The translations under genes were made by a program, and so were the position numbers. A stretch of DNA of 5,710 bases from Lysobacterales bacterium. GTDB taxonomy: Bacteria > Pseudomonadota > Gammaproteobacteria > Xanthomonadales > Xanthomonadaceae. Under the pieces are notes generated by a model. The model was not told where the DNA came from, did no database searches, and worked only from the letters and a program-made list of their open reading frames with translations. The stretch covers positions 1 through 5,710 of the forward strand of contig JAATFS010000154.1 in NCBI GenBank assembly GCA_015655035.1. Direction: 5' to 3'. Below, piece after piece: positions 1 to 5,624 of the stretch; the first letter of the stretch is position 1, and each line of letters starts with the position of its first letter.

Positions 1-375
1 GATGCCGCCGCCCCACGGCACGCGCAGCACCATCGGGCAATGCAGGCGCCCGCGGGTACGGTTGCGCAGGCGTGCGGCATGGCAGATCAGCTGATCGACC
101 ATTGGATAGACGAAACCATCGAACTGCGATTCGGCCACCGGTTTCATGCCCTGTGCGGCCAGGCCGACACTGAGGCCGGCGATGGTGGTCTCGTCCAGCG
201 GGGTGTCGAGTACGCGCGCGCTGCCGAATCGCTGTTGCAGCCCGGCGGTGGCGCGGAACACGCCGCCGTTGACGCCGACATCCTCGCCCAGCACCAGCAC
301 CGAGGGGTCGTGTTCCAGCTCCCATGCCAGTGCCTGGGTGACCGCTTCGATCAGGGTGATGGGGGTGCTGGTCAT
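1..375 (-). CDS. pdhB: 2-oxo acid dehydrogenase E1 component, beta subunit (partial, N-terminal 125 residues)
   Basis: This is the beta subunit of a thiamine diphosphate-dependent E1 heterotetramer (pyruvate or branched-chain 2-oxo acid dehydrogenase). With the alpha subunit it decarboxylates a 2-oxo acid and passes the acyl group to the lipoyl E2. Read from the ATG at 375, the protein opens MTSTPITLIEAV. It then shows the family landmarks LGEDVG (Glu31), DTPLDET (Glu62, in the position of the cofactor-activating glutamate) and AESQFDGFVYP (Glu82). It leaves the window inside RVPWGGGI, so about 200 C-terminal residues are missing. I chose the start at 375 because GGCGGAG lies 8 nt upstream and the family's conserved sequence begins right there. 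An in-frame ATG at 459 also has GGAG 7 nt upstream and would overlap the alpha gene by 8 bp. It would add 28 residues rich in Ala, His and Pro that resemble no domain I know. Pyruvate versus branched-chain specificity cannot be settled from this fragment. Confidence 0.9.
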   Translation of the reverse strand, partial: MTSTPITLIEAVTQALAWELEHDPSVLVLGEDVGVNGGVFRATAGLQQRFGSARVLDTPLDETTIAGLSVGLAAQGMKPVAESQFDGFVYPMVDQLICHAARLRNRTRGRLHCPMVLRVPWGGGI

Positions 376-383
376 CGGGTGGT

Positions 384-390
384 CTCCGCC
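384..390 (-). promoter_or_regulatory. Ribosome binding site deciding the E1-beta start at 375
   Basis: On the minus strand, GGCGGAG (390 to 384) sits 8 nt before the ATG at 375. This supports an internal start rather than the upstream in-frame ATG at 459, although that ATG also has a GGAG at a workable distance. The site is seen in the sequence. Which start is used in the cell is inference. Confidence 0.5.
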
Positions 391-451
391 TACGCTGTAG
401 GGAGCGTCGGCATCATGGGCGGGCGCGGCGTGAGGCGCGGCATGCTTGAGC

Positions 452-1540
452 TCATCCATGGCGCTGCTCCAGGGCCATGGCCTCGGCGCGCTGGGCCAGC
501 AGGTCCGGCGGCGGGTCGGCATACAGATGGTCGAACATCGCCTCGATCGGCTGCACCGGGGTATTGAGATAGGCGTTGACCTCCACGTCCACGCGCGCCC
601 CACACTCGGTTTTCCATGCCTGTTCCTGGGCATCGTCCCAGAGCCCGAGCCCGACCAGGTAGCGGCGCAGCCGCAGCAGCGGTTCGCGCTCCCAGGCCTG
701 CTTGACCTCGGCGTCGTCGCGGTAGCGGCGGGCGTCGTCGGCGGTGGTGTGATCGGACAGGCGGTAGGTCAGGAACTCGATGACGCTGCCGCCTTCGCCG
801 GCCAACGCGCGCTCGCGCGCCTGGCGCATGGCCTCCAGCACCGCGATCAGGTCGTTGCCATCGACCTGCAGGCAGTGCAGGCCGCCGGCCAGGCCCTTCT
901 GCGCCAGCGTCTGCGCGCCGGTCTGCGCCGAACGCGGTACCGAGATCGCCCAGCCGTTATTGATCACGCACAGGATCAGCGGCAGGGTATAGGCGCCGGC
1001 CGAATTGAGCGCGGCATAGAAGTCGGTCTTGGAGCTGCCGCCATCGCCGCAGCAGGCCACTGCCACCTGCGGCTGGCCACGCAGCTTGAATGCCAGCGCC
1101 GCGCCGGCCGCGTGCAGGCATTGAGTAGAGATCGGCACGCAGAACGGGAAATCGACGGCGGCATCGCTGTCGCGCGCATAGTCGCTGCCACGTTCGTCGC
1201 CGCCCCAGTACAGCAACACCTCGCGCGGGCGCACGCCGCGCTCGAACATGGTGCCGGCCTCGCGGTAACTGGGCGCGAACACATCGCCCTTGCGCATTGC
1301 CGCGCCGATCCCGACATGGGTGGCCTCGTGCCCGAGGGCGGAGGGGAAGGTGCCCAGCTTGCCGGTGCGCTGCAACGCCACCGCCTTGGCGTCGAAGGTG
1401 CGCACGTACAGCATCTGCTTGAACAGCGCCAGCAGCTTCTGCGGGTTGGCCGCGTCGGCGGGAAGGTCGGCACGAACGAGGTTCCCGTCCGCATCCAGGT
1501 ATTGCAGGAATTCGATTTGGAATTGGGCGGCAATGGTCAT
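452..1540 (-). CDS. pdhA: 2-oxo acid dehydrogenase E1 component, alpha subunit (pyruvate/branched-chain type)
   Basis: This is the alpha subunit of the thiamine diphosphate (ThDP)-dependent E1 heterotetramer, a cytoplasmic enzyme that decarboxylates 2-oxo acids for the lipoyl E2 core. From the ATG at 1540 it is 362 residues, usual for the family. The FQIEFLQYLDADG opening resembles the FQ...LDEDG start of PDH-type bacterial alpha subunits. The ThDP/Mg signature runs from Gly165-Asp-Gly to Asn194-Asn195, here GDGGSSKTDF then CVINNGWAIS. The active-site loop is YRLSDHTTADDARRYR, with His264. GHEA (70-73) and SYRE (91-94) are also typical. The start at 1540 is preferred because GAAGGTG lies 9 nt upstream. 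The frame can extend to a GTG at 1558, which has no such site. The gene ends at a TGA (454 to 452), followed by the beta subunit. The HTTADD loop also resembles branched-chain and archaeal-type E1 enzymes, so the substrate is uncertain and bkdA1 is a fair alternative name. Confidence 0.93.
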   Translation of the reverse strand: MTIAAQFQIEFLQYLDADGNLVRADLPADAANPQKLLALFKQMLYVRTFDAKAVALQRTGKLGTFPSALGHEATHVGIGAAMRKGDVFAPSYREAGTMFERGVRPREVLLYWGGDERGSDYARDSDAAVDFPFCVPISTQCLHAAGAALAFKLRGQPQVAVACCGDGGSSKTDFYAALNSAGAYTLPLILCVINNGWAISVPRSAQTGAQTLAQKGLAGGLHCLQVDGNDLIAVLEAMRQARERALAGEGGSVIEFLTYRLSDHTTADDARRYRDDAEVKQAWEREPLLRLRRYLVGLGLWDDAQEQAWKTECGARVDVEVNAYLNTPVQPIEAMFDHLYADPPPDLLAQRAEAMALEQRHG

Positions 1541-1549
1541 TGCGTACAA

Positions 1550-1556
1550 CACCTTC
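1550..1556 (-). promoter_or_regulatory. Ribosome binding site deciding the E1-alpha start at 1540
   Basis: On the minus strand, GAAGGTG (1556 to 1550) is followed by 9 nt and then the ATG at 1540. The GTG at 1558 in the same frame has no purine-rich site before it and would add only MKVLYA. The family-typical N-terminus follows directly after the ATG at 1540. Confidence 0.6.
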
Positions 1557-1571
1557 ACTATGAAGTTTCAA

Positions 1572-1599
1572 ATGATATGAGTTGCGATGTTAAGGAAGA
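1572..1599 (-). promoter_or_regulatory. Weak candidate promoter for the E1 alpha-beta operon
   Basis: On the minus strand, TATCAT (1577 to 1572) is a fair -10 hexamer (4 of 6 to TATAAT). The element 16 nt upstream, TCTTCC (1599 to 1594), is a poor -35. Transcription would start near 1565, giving a leader of about 25 nt that carries the GAAGGTG ribosome binding site. The stretch is visibly AT-richer than its surroundings. The assignment rests on hexamer matching only. Confidence 0.3.
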
Positions 1600-1640
1600 C
1601 ACAGCAGCACGGCTTCCTGCATCGCAGCACATAGTGTTGC
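1583..1640. repeat. Cluster of inverted and direct repeats between the E1 operon and kynA
   Basis: Several arms lie within about 60 bp. TGCGATG (1583-1589) is the exact reverse complement of CATCGCA (1620-1626). Inside that pair, GGAAG (1594-1598) is the reverse complement of CTTCC (1613-1617). GCAGCAC occurs at 1604-1610 and again at 1624-1630, exactly 20 bp apart. The second copy forms a near-palindrome with GTGTTGC (1634-1640) across a 3-nt centre, with one mismatch. The block overlaps the -35 side of the candidate E1 promoter, so binding of a regulator there is plausible. No protein is implied by the sequence itself. Confidence 0.45.
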
Positions 1641-1779
1641 TGGAATGCACAAAAAAAGGGATGCGTATCGTTGCCGCGGCCCGCTACATCTTGGCGGAGG
1701 CGGTTGCTGCGTTGCACTCAGGGCGCCAAACCGCACGGACGGGCGTGCGTGCGCCCGAGCCCGGATCGCCGGCCTGCGG

Positions 1780-1785
1780 TACCCT
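1780..1785 (+). promoter_or_regulatory. Possible -10 element for kynA
   Basis: TACCCT fits a TANNNT-type -10 and would put the transcript start near 1792, about 20 nt before the kynA ATG. I see no recognisable -35 at 16-18 bp upstream, so this is only a weak candidate. Confidence 0.22.
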
Positions 1786-1811
1786 TGCCGCCTCGCCACA
1801 CGGCTGTCGCC

Positions 1812-2684
1812 ATGCCCGTCGAAAAGAACCAGCGCCCGCTCGAAGCCGGCATTCATACCGACCTGCAAGGTCGGCTGACCTACGATGGCTACCTGCGGCT
1901 GGACCAACTGCTGTCGGCGCAACAACCGTTGTCGGATCCGCCGCATCACGACGAGATGCTGTTCATCATCCAGCACCAGACCTCGGAGCTGTGGCTGAAG
2001 CTGCTGGCGCACGAGCTGGGGGCGGCGGTGCGGCACCTGCAGCGCGACGAGATCTGGCAGTGCCGCAAGGTGCTGGCGCGCAGCAAGCAGGTGCTGCGCC
2101 AGTTGACCGAGCAGTGGTCGGTGCTGGAGACGCTCACGCCTAGCGAGTACATGGGCTTCCGTGACGTGCTGGGGCCGGCGTCCGGCTTCCAGTCGCTGCA
2201 ATATCGCTATATCGAGTTCCTGCTCGGCAACAAGAATCCGCAGATGTTGCAGGTGTTCGGCTACGATCCGCAGGGGCAGGCGCGGTTGCGCGAGATGTTG
2301 CAGGCGCCGAGTCTGTACGAGGAGTTCCTGCGCTATCTGTCGCGCTTCGGCCATGCCATTCCGGCGCAGTACGCCGAGCGTGACTGGAGCGTGTCGCATA
2401 CCAGCGATGCTGCGCTGCGCCCGGTGTTCGAGCGGATCTACGAGAACACCGATAGTTATTGGCGCGAGTACTCGCTATGCGAGGATCTGGTGGATCTGGA
2501 GACGCAGTTCCAGTTGTGGCGCTTCCGGCACATGCGCACGGTGATGCGGGTGATCGGTTTCAAGCGCGGTACGGGCGGTTCCAGTGGGGTGGGGTTTTTG
2601 CAGCAGGCGCTGGCGTTGACGTTCTTTCCGGAGTTGTTCGAGGTTCGGACTTCGGTGGGGTTGCCGGCGGGCGCGGTGCTGTAG
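1812..2684 (+). CDS. kynA: Tryptophan 2,3-dioxygenase
   Basis: This haem-dependent cytoplasmic enzyme inserts O2 into the indole ring of L-tryptophan to give N-formylkynurenine, the first step of the kynurenine route. The protein is 290 residues and is recognisably close to the structurally characterised Xanthomonas campestris enzyme. Its active-site residues fall at the same numbers: His55 (IIQHQTSELW), Tyr113 and Arg117 (PSEYMGFRDVLG), Ser124, the proximal haem ligand His240 (WRFRHMRT), and Thr254 in the GTGGSSG loop that closes over the substrate. I chose the ATG at 1812 because MPVEKN...GIHTDL is the family N-terminus. The frame is open upstream to a GTG-type start at 1671, but those 47 residues are low in conservation and very Arg/Pro-rich. 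No clear Shine-Dalgarno precedes the ATG. The C-terminus ends RTSVGLPAGAVL, about 8 residues shorter than the X. campestris protein as I remember it. The core is complete, so activity is expected. Confidence 0.97.
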   Translation: MPVEKNQRPLEAGIHTDLQGRLTYDGYLRLDQLLSAQQPLSDPPHHDEMLFIIQHQTSELWLKLLAHELGAAVRHLQRDEIWQCRKVLARSKQVLRQLTEQWSVLETLTPSEYMGFRDVLGPASGFQSLQYRYIEFLLGNKNPQMLQVFGYDPQGQARLREMLQAPSLYEEFLRYLSRFGHAIPAQYAERDWSVSHTSDAALRPVFERIYENTDSYWREYSLCEDLVDLETQFQLWRFRHMRTVMRVIGFKRGTGGSSGVGFLQQALALTFFPELFEVRTSVGLPAGAVL

Positions 2685-2778
2685 GGCGCGGTGTGAGGGT
2701 GGGGGATGTTCTTTGTCAAGATCTAAGCAACGGCGAAGGCGGGTCTAAGGGAGGGTTGCGGTTTTGCTGGTTGGGTTT

Positions 2779-2794
2779 GGTCTCAGGTGAGATC
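2779..2794. repeat. Compact dyad upstream of the peptide transporter
   Basis: GGTCTCA (2779-2785) and TGAGATC (2788-2794) are inverted copies across a 2-bp centre, with one mismatch, a G-U pair if transcribed. A TTGACG stands 4 bp downstream. The dyad could be an operator for the transporter gene. As RNA it would be a 6-bp hairpin followed by AAUUU, which would make a weak terminator for kynA. The sequence does not decide between them. Confidence 0.35.
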
Positions 2795-2836
2795 AATTTG
2801 ACGAACGCATCGCATCTCGGTGATGCTCGCGCGTTG

Positions 2837-2853
2837 CTCCGGCATGGCCGGGG
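2837..2853 (+). repeat. Short hairpin in the region upstream of the transporter gene
   Basis: CTCCGGC (2837-2843) and GCCGGGG (2847-2853) pair across an ATG loop as seven base pairs including one G-U. A second small inverted pair, GCATC (2812-2816) with GATGC (2822-2826), lies just upstream. No T-run follows, so neither looks like an intrinsic terminator. They may simply be leader structure. Confidence 0.3.
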
Positions 2854-2878
2854 TCGCTCCAGTCATCACTGAATACGC

Positions 2879-2884
2879 AAGGGA
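2879..2884 (+). promoter_or_regulatory. Ribosome binding site of the peptide transporter
   Basis: AAGGGA ends 8 nt before the ATG at 2893 and fixes that start. The transporter's conserved first membrane segment begins about 30 residues later. Confidence 0.75.
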
Positions 2885-2892
2885 ATCACCTT

Positions 2893-4413
2893 ATGAGCGT
2901 TGACGCTGTCGCGCCGCAACACGCCTCTCCCCCGCCGCAACCGCCAGCGCCACCCGAATTCGCCACGCTGCTCGGACACCCCAGGCCGCTGTGGATGCTG
3001 TTCATGACCGAGTTCTGGGAGCGCTTCGCGTTCTACGGCATTCGCTGGGCACTGGTGCTCTATATCGTGGCGCAGTTCCATGGCGGCCAGGCCTCGGGCC
3101 AGGCATCGGCTGGCAGTACCTATGGCGCCTATCTGGCGCTGGTGTATGCCGCGGCGATCTTCGGTGGCTACGTTGCCGACCGGGTGCTGGGCTATCAGCG
3201 CTCGATCCTGATCGGTGCGGCGGTGATGGCGGCCGGGCTGTTCCTGATCGCGGTGCCGGATCCGAGCACGTTCAAGCTGGGGCTGGCCACGGTGGTGGTC
3301 GGCAACGGCCTGTTCAAGCCCAACATCTCCACCATGGTCGGCAAGCTCTACAGCGTGGCCGATCCGCGCCGCGACAGCGGTTTCACCATTTTCTACATGG
3401 GCATCAACCTCGGCGCGATGATCGCGCCGTGGCTGACCCAGCAGCTGGCCGAGCGCATCTTCGGCACCGAGGCGATGCCGTCATACAAGATGGTGTTCAT
3501 CGCCGCCGGTATCGGCATGCTGATCAGCCTGGTCTGGTTCTGGTTCGGCCGTCGCCAGCTCAAGGGCATCGGTGCACCGGCGGAGAACGCGGTCGGGCTG
3601 GCGCGGATCTTCTACGTGCTGATCGGCGCAGCGGTGGCGATCCCGCTGGTCTACCTGATGCTCGCCTCGGGTGCGCAGGTGTTGCAGCTGATCCTGAGCG
3701 CGCTGTTCGTGGCGCTGGCGGCGATGCTGCTGGTGGAAGGATTCCGCAACGGCAAGGTGGCGCGCGACAAGGTGATCGCGATGCTGATCATCTTTGCCTT
3801 CAACGTGTTGTTCTGGATGTTCTTCGAGCAGGCCGGCAGTTCGTTCACGTTCCTGGCCGAGAACATCGTCAACCGCCGGTTCGGCGACTGGACGTTCCCG
3901 ACCGCGTGGTTCCAGTCGGTCAACTCGCTGGCCATCATCACCATTGCGCCCTTGATCGCCTGGATCTGGGTGAAGATGGGGCGCTTCAATCCCTCGATTT
4001 CGCGCAAGTTCGGATTGGGCCTGCTGTTCAATGGCGTGGCGTTCCTGCTGCTGATGTTCGCGCTGTCCAGCCTGGTCGACGATGCCGGCAAGATCCCGTT
4101 CTGGAGCTTGTTCATGGTCTACGTCATCCAGTCGGTGGGCGAGCTGTGCCTGTCGCCGATAGGGTTGTCGATGGTGACCAAGCTGGCGCCGTTGCGCCTG
4201 GTCGGGTTCGGCATGGGTGGCTGGTTCCTGTCCACCGGCATCGGCAACAATCTGTCCGGCATCTTTGCCAGCCACGTCAGCGGCGAAACCGGCATGAGCG
4301 TGAACTCGGCGCTGGCGGGGTATACCTTTGGGTTCTGGGCCTTGATCGGCGCCGGTGTGCTGTTGTTCCTGGTCGCGCCTTTGATCAACCGCCTGATGCA
4401 CGGTGTGAAGTGA
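2893..4413 (+). CDS. Proton-coupled oligopeptide transporter (POT/PTR2 family, MFS)
   Basis: This inner-membrane symporter imports di- and tripeptides with protons. It has 506 residues, typical for bacterial POT proteins. The N-terminus is a short cytoplasmic tail with a run of prolines (13-21). The first helix carries the proton-coupling ExxERFxxYG motif as EFWERFAFYG (Glu40, Glu43, Arg44). GGYVADRVLGYQRSI matches the family's helix 2-3 loop. GNGLFKPN contains the conserved Lys142. FYMGINLGA (167-175) is the PTR2 signature. FFEQAGSS places Glu312 in the seventh-helix position used for peptide binding. SVGELCLSPIGLSMVTKLAP (Glu417) is the conserved tenth-helix motif. Many hydrophobic segments run through the rest. 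No key residue is missing. The stop codon is directly followed by the ribosome binding site of the lipoprotein gene, so the two are almost certainly co-transcribed. Preferred peptide length or side chains cannot be read from sequence. Confidence 0.95.
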   Translation: MSVDAVAPQHASPPPQPPAPPEFATLLGHPRPLWMLFMTEFWERFAFYGIRWALVLYIVAQFHGGQASGQASAGSTYGAYLALVYAAAIFGGYVADRVLGYQRSILIGAAVMAAGLFLIAVPDPSTFKLGLATVVVGNGLFKPNISTMVGKLYSVADPRRDSGFTIFYMGINLGAMIAPWLTQQLAERIFGTEAMPSYKMVFIAAGIGMLISLVWFWFGRRQLKGIGAPAENAVGLARIFYVLIGAAVAIPLVYLMLASGAQVLQLILSALFVALAAMLLVEGFRNGKVARDKVIAMLIIFAFNVLFWMFFEQAGSSFTFLAENIVNRRFGDWTFPTAWFQSVNSLAIITIAPLIAWIWVKMGRFNPSISRKFGLGLLFNGVAFLLLMFALSSLVDDAGKIPFWSLFMVYVIQSVGELCLSPIGLSMVTKLAPLRLVGFGMGGWFLSTGIGNNLSGIFASHVSGETGMSVNSALAGYTFGFWALIGAGVLLFLVAPLINRLMHGVK

Positions 4414-4418
4414 GGAGG
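4414..4418 (+). promoter_or_regulatory. Strong Shine-Dalgarno abutting the transporter stop codon
   Basis: GGAGG begins on the base after the transporter's TGA (4411-4413) and ends 5 nt before the ATG at 4424. The layout suggests translational coupling between the transporter and the lipoprotein. Confidence 0.8.
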
Positions 4419-4423
4419 ATCTG

Positions 4424-5011
4424 ATGTCGATGAACAAGATGCTGGTGCCGGCCTTGCTGGCGCTGATGCTGGCGGCCTGCGGCCCATCTGGCCAGCAGGA
4501 GGCGCCAAGGCCGCTGGATACGTCGGAACAGAAACCGCCGGTGGCCGACCCGACCCAGCCGGTGGCCTCCGGCAATACCCCGGCGGCGGCCGATGTGGCG
4601 GCGGCGGCGGCGTTGAGCGCGAGCTTCGATCCGGCGCGCGACCCGGTAGCCGACCTGGAAACCGCCAAGGTCGAGGCCAAGCGCGGTGGCAAGCGCGTCC
4701 TGATCGATGTCGGTGGCGAATGGTGCTCCTGGTGCCACATCCTCGATGACTTCATCGGCGGCGATGCCGAGATCCGCAGCTTCCGCGACGCCAACTACGT
4801 CTGGGTCAAGGTGAACTACAGCGAAGAGAACGAGAACAAGGCGTTCCTGTCGCAGTTCCCCGAGATCAAGGGCTACCCGCACCTGTACGTGCTGGACAAC
4901 GACGGCAAGCTGCTGCACTCGCAGTTCACCGGCGAGCTGGAGAAAGGCAAGGGCTACGACCGCAAGAAGTTCTTCGACTTCCTCAAGCAATGGGCGCCGC
5001 CCAAGGCCTGA
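4424..5011 (+). CDS. Thioredoxin-fold lipoprotein
   Basis: This is a predicted envelope lipoprotein of 195 residues with a thioredoxin-like domain. A signal peptide (1-18) ends in the lipobox LAAC, with Cys19 as the lipidated residue. Gly at +2 gives no inner-membrane retention (Asp) signal, so the outer membrane is likely. Residues 20-65 form a flexible Pro/Ala/Gln-rich linker. The folded part spans about 68-192. It has the redox motif WCSWCH (Cys101, Cys104), then KVNYSEENENK, then GYPHLYVLDNDGKLL, where Pro152 occupies the cis-proline position. WCxWCH with this layout fits the Thioredoxin_7 group better than classical thioredoxin (WCGPC) or TlpA/DsbE proteins. Disulfide reductase or isomerase activity on the periplasmic side is a family-based inference and the substrate is unknown. 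The 10-bp gap after the transporter gene marks a shared operon. I do not recognise an established gene symbol. Confidence 0.9.
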   Translation: MSMNKMLVPALLALMLAACGPSGQQEAPRPLDTSEQKPPVADPTQPVASGNTPAAADVAAAAALSASFDPARDPVADLETAKVEAKRGGKRVLIDVGGEWCSWCHILDDFIGGDAEIRSFRDANYVWVKVNYSEENENKAFLSQFPEIKGYPHLYVLDNDGKLLHSQFTGELEKGKGYDRKKFFDFLKQWAPPKA

Positions 5012-5040
5012 CCCGTACCCGGTAGCCTCCCGGCCGGTCG

Positions 5041-5070
5041 CGGCCCGGGCACGCGCGGCACCCCGGGCCG
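5041..5070. terminator. GC-rich hairpin between convergent genes, possible bidirectional terminator
   Basis: CGGCCCGGG (5041-5049) and CCCGGGCCG (5062-5070) form a perfect 9-bp stem with a 12-nt loop. It lies in the 102-bp space between the lipoprotein stop and the MarR stop. The spacer also holds other GC-only arms, such as the self-complementary CCGGCCGG at 5030-5037 and GGCCGGCC at 5093-5100. No T-run follows on either strand, so it is not a canonical intrinsic terminator. A role in ending the two converging transcripts is inferred from position and stem strength. Confidence 0.35.
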
Positions 5071-5113
5071 GAGGCCTGCCCCGAGCCGGGCGGGCCGGCC
5101 AGGTAGTCCTGCC

Positions 5114-5605
5114 TTAAATTCTCGTCACCATCCGCGGCAGGCCATCGTGCGCCAGCCGGTCGATCAGCCGTTCCAGCGTCTGCCGCTCCTCGTCGTTGAA
5201 CACCGACATCAGCCGCTGCTCCATCTCGGTGACCAGCGGGGCCACCGTTTCGTAGACCTGGCGACCGGCGCTGGACAGCGCCAGCATTGAGCGGCGGCGA
5301 TCATCGCCATGGGTCTCGCGGCGGATGAAGCCGCGTTCCAGCAGCCTTGCCACTGCGCGGCTGACCGCCACCTTGTCCATCGCCGCGCGATCCGACACCT
5401 CGCTGGCCGATGAGCCCGGGTACAGCGCCAGGATCGTGATCACCCGCCATTCGGGAATCGCCATGCCGTAGCGGTCGCCGTAGACCTTGGCAATGTTGCC
5501 GCTGACCTGGTTGGACAGCACGCTGATCCGGAACGGCAGGAACTGCTCCAGGTTGATCAGCACGGAAGGGTGGGGTGTTGCGCCGTGGGGGTCGGATTCG
5601 CTCAT
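5114..5605 (-). CDS. MarR-family transcriptional regulator
   Basis: This is a winged helix-turn-helix repressor or activator expected to act as a dimer on a palindromic operator, often released by a small aromatic ligand. It has 163 residues, normal for MarR. The dimerisation helix starts near LPFRISVLSNQVSG (23-36). IPEWRVITIL (50-59) is the family's conserved segment before the DNA-binding part. SASEVSDRAAMDKVAVSRAVARL (66-88) covers the helix-turn-helix with the recognition helix at about 77-91. GDDRRRSMLALSSAG (100-114) is the wing with the diagnostic D-x-R-R pattern. The last 45 residues return to the dimer interface. The ATG at 5605 has no good Shine-Dalgarno, but it is the only start that keeps the full N-terminal helix. 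A palindrome just upstream suggests control of itself and of a divergent gene outside the window. In xanthomonads I would guess an aromatic amino-acid catabolic gene such as hppD, but this window does not show that. Confidence 0.93.
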   Translation of the reverse strand: MSESDPHGATPHPSVLINLEQFLPFRISVLSNQVSGNIAKVYGDRYGMAIPEWRVITILALYPGSSASEVSDRAAMDKVAVSRAVARLLERGFIRRETHGDDRRRSMLALSSAGRQVYETVAPLVTEMEQRLMSVFNDEERQTLERLIDRLAHDGLPRMVTRI

Positions 5606-5624
5606 GCTGCGGGGTATCTTGAAG

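Noticed and set aside
453..455. ATGA overlap at the E1-alpha stop as the E1-beta start.
   Set aside because: The ATG at 455 on the minus strand is in a different frame from E1-beta and leads to a stop near 390.
1671..1811. N-terminal extension of tryptophan 2,3-dioxygenase by 47 residues.
   Set aside because: The family N-terminus begins at MPVEKN (1812). The upstream stretch is Arg/Pro-rich and lies in the divergent promoter region.
446..2143. A 565-codon plus-strand open frame spanning the E1-alpha gene and into kynA.
   Set aside because: It lies antisense to a clearly recognised enzyme, crosses the intergenic region and overlaps kynA out of frame. The translation resembles no family. Long antisense frames are expected at this GC content.
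1590..2399. A 269-codon minus-strand frame antisense to kynA.
   Set aside because: Its product is Leu/Gln/Arg-rich with no recognisable domain, and kynA on the other strand has every catalytic residue.
2798..2826. TTGACG (2798-2803) as the -35 of a transporter promoter.
   Set aside because: The -35 is good, but at 16-18 bp spacing the downstream sequence is GTGATG or TGATGC, which does not resemble a -10. I kept only the adjacent dyad.
2685..2892. A small gene or a continuation of kynA in another frame between kynA and the transporter.
   Set aside because: The open frames here have no ribosome binding site and no resemblance to the TDO C-terminus or any known small protein.
2991..4424. A 477-codon plus-strand frame inside the transporter gene.
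   Set aside because: The translation is Arg/Gly/His-rich with no membrane segments, while the overlapping frame encodes an intact POT transporter.
3481..4794. A 437-codon minus-strand open frame over the transporter and lipoprotein genes.
   Set aside because: It is antisense to two genes with full family motifs and its product is low-complexity Arg/Gln/His-rich. It is a GC-driven shadow.
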